Origin: Chloroflexota bacterium
GTDB taxonomy: Bacteria; Chloroflexota; Ktedonobacteria; Ktedonobacterales; Ktedonobacteraceae
Length of the DNA stretch: 18,580 nucleotides
Assembly (NCBI GenBank): GCA_005879655.1
Contig: VBJK01000084.1
Span: forward strand, 27,752 to 46,331
Direction of reading: 5' to 3'
Under the pieces are notes generated by a model. That model saw nothing but the letters and a program-made list of their open reading frames with translations, was not told the DNA's origin and made no database searches. Of this stretch, positions 15,010-18,580 are shown in pieces. The position numbers and the translations under genes were made by a program. Every line of letters starts with the position of its first letter. Within the stretch, counting starts at the first letter, position 1.

Positions 15010-16971
15010 ATGTTCAAAAAAATTCTCATCGCTAATCGAGGCGAGATCGCAGTCCGCATTATGGCCACATGCCGTGAAATGGGCATCCAGACCGTTGCTA
15101 TTTATTCTGAAACTGATTGGCGGGCTCAGCACGTTCTTGCAGCAGATGAAGCGTATCTTATTGGTCCAGCTCCTGCTACACAGAGCTACCTGCGCAGCGA
15201 GAAGATTATCGCAGTTGCCCAACAATGTGGAGCAGAAGCGCTGCACCCTGGCTATGGCTTTCTCTCTGAGCATGCACAGTTTGCTGAGGCTTGCACTGCC
15301 GCAGGTATTGTTTTTATTGGCCCCCCAGCCTCCGCTATGCGCTTGATGGGATCAAAAATCGCCGCCAAACAGCTTGCGCAGTCACTTGGTGCACCTATCG
15401 TGCCAGGCTACAATGGCGCAAGTCAAGATGAGGCGAGTTTGCTACACGAAGCTCAACGCATGGGCTTTCCCTTACTCATCAAAGCCTCAGCAGGCGGTGG
15501 TGGCAAAGGTATGCGCGAAGTATACACTGCTACCGACTTTCTAGAGCAATTAGCTGGAGCACGTCGTGAGGCTAAAAGTGCCTTTGGCGACGATACAGTC
15601 TTGCTCGAACGGCTCATCAGTCAGCCACGTCACGTCGAGATACAGATTCTCGCTGATACATACGGCAATATGATCCATCTTGGCGAACGCGATTGCTCTA
15701 TTCAACGCCGCCACCAAAAAATTATCGAAGAGAGTCCATGCGTAGCACTTACGCCGGAATTGCGCTCAACAATGGCTGCTACTGCTATACGCATTGCCCA
15801 AGCGGCTGGCTATGTCAATGCGGGCACGGTAGAGTTTCTACTCGATACGGACCAGCGTTACTATTTTCTAGAGATGAATACCCGTCTGCAAGTCGAGCAT
15901 CCGGTGACTGAACTCGTGACAGGACTAGATCTCGTGCGCCACCAGATCAGGATTGCAGCTGGTGAACCGCTCGGCGTTGCGCAAGAGCAGATCCAGCTGC
16001 GCGGGCACGCCATTGAGGCCCGCATTTATGCAGAGGACCCACAGCAGAATTTCCTGCCCTCGTTTCAATCCTCAACAGGAATCATCAGCCATTTCATCAA
16101 GCCAGAAGGCCCAGGTATCCGCGTTGATAGCGGCATTGCCAGTGGAGATGAAATTACACATTTTTACGATCCACTGATTGCCAAAATTATCGTCTATGGC
16201 GAAAGCCGCTCGGTAGCAATCGAGCGCCTGCAAGCAGCGCTGAAACGTACGATCATCCTAGGTGTCTTTCAATCGCTACCACAGTTGCTTCAAATGTTGT
16301 CGTTTCAAACGCCACCATCGTCGTGCCAAACGCTACCGCATGAGATACTGCAAGCAGCTGCCCTCTATGAAACATTATACACTCCCCTCCCAGACTCAGC
16401 CTCAACAAACGGCCAGCATCCATGGCGCACGCTAGGTCCCTGGCGTATGATAGGAGAGACACGTATTATCACATACACCTATCAGCAACAGAGCTATAAA
16501 ATCGCACTCAAACCCGTTTTACACCAAGAGAACAGCTGGCAGATACAGATTGACACACACCCCAGCAGCACAGTTACAGCGAGCATCATAAACGATGCCT
16601 GTATCATACTTAAAAACGATGCCTCACAAATACAACTTTATGTAGCACGACAACACAACGAGGTACAGGTAATATGGAATGGAGAGAGTTATCGTCTGGA
16701 ACGTCGCCAACTACCCAACATTGCAGGAACGGCTCAGGGCCATCATACTATACACATGCAGAAGATGCTCACCTCACCAATGGCCGGAACCATCGTGAAA
16801 GTGCAGGTACATGCAGGAGAATATGTACAAGCCCAGCAAGTATTGATCGTCCTGAGTGCTATGAAAATGGAACATGCGATTACCGCTTCCCACGAGGGAA
16901 AGATTCGCCATGTGTACTATGAGGAAGGCGCAGTTGTGCCAGGGGGAGCACTACTCATCGAAATGGAATAA
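15010..16971 (+). CDS. mccA: Acyl-CoA (methylcrotonyl-CoA) carboxylase alpha subunit: biotin carboxylase and biotin carrier
   Basis: 653-residue subunit that carboxylates its own biotin with bicarbonate and ATP. The biotin carboxylase domain (1-about 445) has KILIANRGEIAVRI, HPGYGFLSE (79-87), the glycine-rich ATP loop GGGGKGM (162-168), HVEIQI, GERDCSIQRRHQK and EMNTRLQVEHPVTE (288-301). A linker follows; its start, GVFQSLPQLLQML to LPHEI, is divergent from the usual GVxTN region. The C-terminal biotinyl domain (about 586-653) carries SAMKMEH with Lys619 as the biotin attachment site (Ser replaces the common Glu). Start ATG 15010 is preceded by only a weak GCAGG. It pairs with the beta subunit at 11424 and is followed after 28 bp by the dehydrogenase gene. 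The 92 bp before it show nothing notable. Confidence 0.93.
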   Translation: MFKKILIANRGEIAVRIMATCREMGIQTVAIYSETDWRAQHVLAADEAYLIGPAPATQSYLRSEKIIAVAQQCGAEALHPGYGFLSEHAQFAEACTAAGIVFIGPPASAMRLMGSKIAAKQLAQSLGAPIVPGYNGASQDEASLLHEAQRMGFPLLIKASAGGGGKGMREVYTATDFLEQLAGARREAKSAFGDDTVLLERLISQPRHVEIQILADTYGNMIHLGERDCSIQRRHQKIIEESPCVALTPELRSTMAATAIRIAQAAGYVNAGTVEFLLDTDQRYYFLEMNTRLQVEHPVTELVTGLDLVRHQIRIAAGEPLGVAQEQIQLRGHAIEARIYAEDPQQNFLPSFQSSTGIISHFIKPEGPGIRVDSGIASGDEITHFYDPLIAKIIVYGESRSVAIERLQAALKRTIILGVFQSLPQLLQMLSFQTPPSSCQTLPHEILQAAALYETLYTPLPDSASTNGQHPWRTLGPWRMIGETRIITYTYQQQSYKIALKPVLHQENSWQIQIDTHPSSTVTASIINDACIILKNDASQIQLYVARQHNEVQVIWNGESYRLERRQLPNIAGTAQGHHTIHMQKMLTSPMAGTIVKVQVHAGEYVQAQQVLIVLSAMKMEHAITASHEGKIRHVYYEEGAVVPGGALLIEME

Positions 16972-16999
16972 GCATATAACTACAGAAAGGATTATTTCC

Positions 17000-17908
17000 A
17001 TGCAAATAGGTTTTATTGGGATTGGTGTTATGGGACGCCCTATGACACTGAATTTGCTTAAAGCAGGATATGATGTCACTATCTATGCACGACACCCTGA
17101 AAAGCCAGAAGTTCAGGAGGTGCTACAAGCAGGAGCGAAACTGGCACCGTCAGCCCGTGCGGTCGCCATGGCCTCAGAGATAGTAATTACCATGGTCCCC
17201 AACTCTATGCAGGTGGAAGAGGTCGTTGCTGGTCCTCAAGGCATCCTTGAAGGGGCACGCAAAGGTCTCATGATCATCGACATGAGTACTATTGCACCAG
17301 CGATGAGTCGCAAGCTGGCGGAAGTTGCGGCAGCTAAAGGGGTTTACTTTCTCGATGCTCCAGTCAGCGGTGGCTCACAAGGAGCGGTTAATGGTACCCT
17401 TACCATTATGGTAGGCGGAGAAGAGGCCATCTTCGAGCAAGTACGTCCGGTATTAGAAGCCATGGGCAAAAAGGAGAATATCTTTTACGTAGGCCCCAGT
17501 GGCTCTGGCGAAGTAGTAAAAATAGTGAATAATATGCTCGCCAGCAATATTGCGGCGGCCATTGCGGAAGCCTATGTCCTTGGCGTGAAGGTGGGTATTG
17601 ACGTTGACGCGATGAGCAAGGTTATCAGTGCTAGCTCTGGCGCAAGCTGGCAGCTCTCAGTACAATTCCCCTTACGCGCCTTTAACGGTAATTTCGAGCC
17701 GGGCTTCATGACTGATCTGCTACATAAGGATCTGGGCTTGGCTCTTGATCTGGCTGCTGAGCAGCAAACCACACTGCCAATGACGGCATTGGCACGCCAG
17801 ATGTACGAAATAGCACGAGCAGCGGGCTATGGTAAGAATGACTATACGTCGCTATTACGCGTGCTAGAAGATATGGCAGGCGTAGAAGTAAGAAGCAAAC
17901 ATCCGTAG
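17000..17908 (+). CDS. NAD(P)-dependent beta-hydroxyacid dehydrogenase (3-hydroxyisobutyrate dehydrogenase / tartronate semialdehyde reductase family)
   Basis: 302-residue soluble oxidoreductase. The N-terminal Rossmann domain begins IGFIGIGVMGRPM (dinucleotide loop 7-12). The substrate motif DAPVSGG is at 119-125, followed by GAVNGTLTIMVGG. The catalytic Lys is Lys174 in GSGEVVKIVNN. The C-terminal helical domain is normal (KDLGLALDLA). In the neighbourhood of leucine-pathway genes, oxidation of 3-hydroxyisobutyrate (valine catabolism) is the likely reaction, but the sequence alone does not exclude tartronate semialdehyde reductase. The ATG at 17000 follows AGAAAGGA with good spacing; the long open frame upstream overlaps mccA and is not used. 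The last codons (Lys-His-Pro-stop) lie inside the repeat that starts at 17896. Confidence 0.88.
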   Translation: MQIGFIGIGVMGRPMTLNLLKAGYDVTIYARHPEKPEVQEVLQAGAKLAPSARAVAMASEIVITMVPNSMQVEEVVAGPQGILEGARKGLMIIDMSTIAPAMSRKLAEVAAAKGVYFLDAPVSGGSQGAVNGTLTIMVGGEEAIFEQVRPVLEAMGKKENIFYVGPSGSGEVVKIVNNMLASNIAAAIAEAYVLGVKVGIDVDAMSKVISASSGASWQLSVQFPLRAFNGNFEPGFMTDLLHKDLGLALDLAAEQQTTLPMTALARQMYEIARAAGYGKNDYTSLLRVLEDMAGVEVRSKHP

Positions 17909-18060
17909 CTGCGCAATTTATTACGCCGTGCGTACCGACAAACATCCGTAGCTGCGCAACTTATTGCGCCATGCGTATTGACAAACATCCGTAGCTACGC
18001 AATTTATTCTGTCTGTTCTCTTGTTTTGTAACCCTGGTGCAATAAATTGCGCAGCTACGT
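17896..18060. repeat. Palindromic repeat family A: tandem 43-bp units plus an inverted copy
   Basis: Three direct copies start at 17896, 17939 and 17982, a 43-bp period; the first two units differ at 5 of 43 positions and the third is cut short. Each contains the 25-nt arm seen at 5709-5733. An inverted arm follows at 18036-18060, preceded by CCCTGG exactly as at 5741-5746, so the block 17989-18060 is a longer version of the element at 5709-5769. Most of the gap 17909-18092 consists of these repeats. Confidence 0.9.
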
Positions 18061-18092
18061 GATATATACCTACACAAGCGTCATGAATAGTG

Positions 18093-18580
18093 TTATTCCA
18101 CGTCTGTGTCTTGTTCGTTCGTATTGGATTGAGGCATACGGTTGTAGACGGCGAGCCAGTTCGTGGCAATTTGAATCTGGGCTTCGAGTACGGGAATGCT
18201 ACCTTTACATATCTGATCGTGCAGATAGTTTTCGACGCGATCCTTCTCATGGAAGCCAGGCTTTGGCGTAGCTGGCTCCGGCCAAAGATTGGAGATATCG
18301 TTGGAGCCACCAAGTTGCAGGCTGACGAGGTGATCGACTTCGTACTGGCCGGGCTTGCGCGACGTGATGCCATAGGCTGCGTATACTTTGCTCTTCACGC
18401 TCTGTGGTACATTGCGGACAGAACCGGCATAGCCTGATACACAGATCTTTGCTTTGGTGGCATCAGGGAAGATAGCACCAGGAGTGCAAGCCTTGTCTTG
18501 CAGAGGAAGGCTAGCCTGGCAACCTGTCGTCTTTGTGGGTGCACCCCACTTTGGCTCAGGGCCGAAGCTTGACTTACTCG
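18093..18580 (-). CDS. HNH-like endonuclease, C-terminal part (5' end outside window)
   Basis: The minus-strand frame is open from the window edge to TAA at 18093-18095, giving 161 visible codons. A GTG at 18398 could be read as a start, but the family-like sequence continues upstream of it (ACTPGAIFPDATKAKICVSG, then YAGSVRNVPQSVKSKVY), so the true start lies beyond 18580. The core YEVDHLVSLQLGGSND-SNLWPE with a following HEKDRVENYLH fits a beta-beta-alpha-metal (HNH-type) nuclease: Asp-His, then Asn, then a late His. The upstream part has paired Cys residues and low-complexity KTT, which suggests an exported protein, but the N terminus is not visible. The function is inferred from the motif only; the relatives I recall are mostly unnamed. 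Confidence 0.75.
   Translation of the reverse strand, partial: SKSSFGPEPKWGAPTKTTGCQASLPLQDKACTPGAIFPDATKAKICVSGYAGSVRNVPQSVKSKVYAAYGITSRKPGQYEVDHLVSLQLGGSNDISNLWPEPATPKPGFHEKDRVENYLHDQICKGSIPVLEAQIQIATNWLAVYNRMPQSNTNEQDTDVE

Noticed and set aside
16255..16345. A compensated double frameshift in mccA
   Set aside because: The alternative frame gives a Cys/Arg/His-rich sequence unlike the family, while the actual frame still aligns loosely (LPQLLQML), so natural divergence is simpler.
17896..18060. Regular repeats resembling a short CRISPR array
   Set aside because: The 18-nt linkers between arms are nearly identical to each other, the arms are palindromic and dispersed elsewhere, and no cas genes are present.
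18093..18398. A complete 101-residue gene starting at GTG 18398
   Set aside because: The frame remains open to the window edge and the upstream residues fit the same protein family, so the GTG is an internal Val codon.

Overview
The window reads as a chromosomal segment of a large-genome, mid-GC bacterium. A Ktedonobacteria-type Chloroflexota is the best guess. This is an inference from protein style, from the long repeat-bearing NACHT NTPase and from the many small dispersed palindromic repeats; no rRNA or species marker is present.

Layout. (1) 8-1689, minus strand: a tRNA-Gln(TTG) gene with a consensus-like promoter, then glmU (peptidoglycan precursor synthesis). (2) 1690-2085: no gene; a cluster of hairpin-forming repeats and a candidate promoter. 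(3) 2086-5673, plus: a 1195-aa membrane-anchored NACHT NTPase whose C-terminal half carries 26 tandem three-residue repeats encoded by a 9-bp minisatellite. (4) 5709-5769: a perfect-looking palindromic repeat; then a small exported 3D/double-psi-barrel-like protein at 5947-6408. (5) 6543-11138, minus: a TetR regulator, an APC permease, a UreG-like GTPase with an extra C-terminal domain, and a ureohydrolase. The last two are translationally coupled through an ATGA overlap. The pairing of a ureohydrolase with a nickel-chaperone-type GTPase points to a nickel-dependent enzyme, most plausibly a guanidine hydrolase with its importer. (6) 11424-17908, plus: a branched-chain acyl-CoA module with methylcrotonyl-CoA carboxylase beta subunit, a CorA-family transporter, a methylglutaconyl-CoA-hydratase-type crotonase, the biotin-carrying carboxylase alpha subunit and a beta-hydroxyacid (3-hydroxyisobutyrate-type) dehydrogenase. 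(7) 17896-18060: tandem and inverted copies of the same palindromic repeat as at 5709. (8) 18093-18580, minus: the C-terminal part of an HNH-like nuclease running off the window.

How they work together. The carboxylase subunits and hydratase carry out consecutive leucine-catabolism steps, and the dehydrogenase fits valine catabolism. The isovaleryl-CoA dehydrogenase and HMG-CoA lyase are not in the window. The tetR and carboxylase genes are divergent, and the 285-bp region between them holds both promoters, a perfect 7+7 operator lying within the tetR promoter, and a 110-bp inverted-repeat element in the carboxylase leader. The most interesting parts are the putative nickel-ureohydrolase operon, with its CPH-less UreG-like GTPase, and the NACHT protein with its L/W-R-D/S/Y repeat array.
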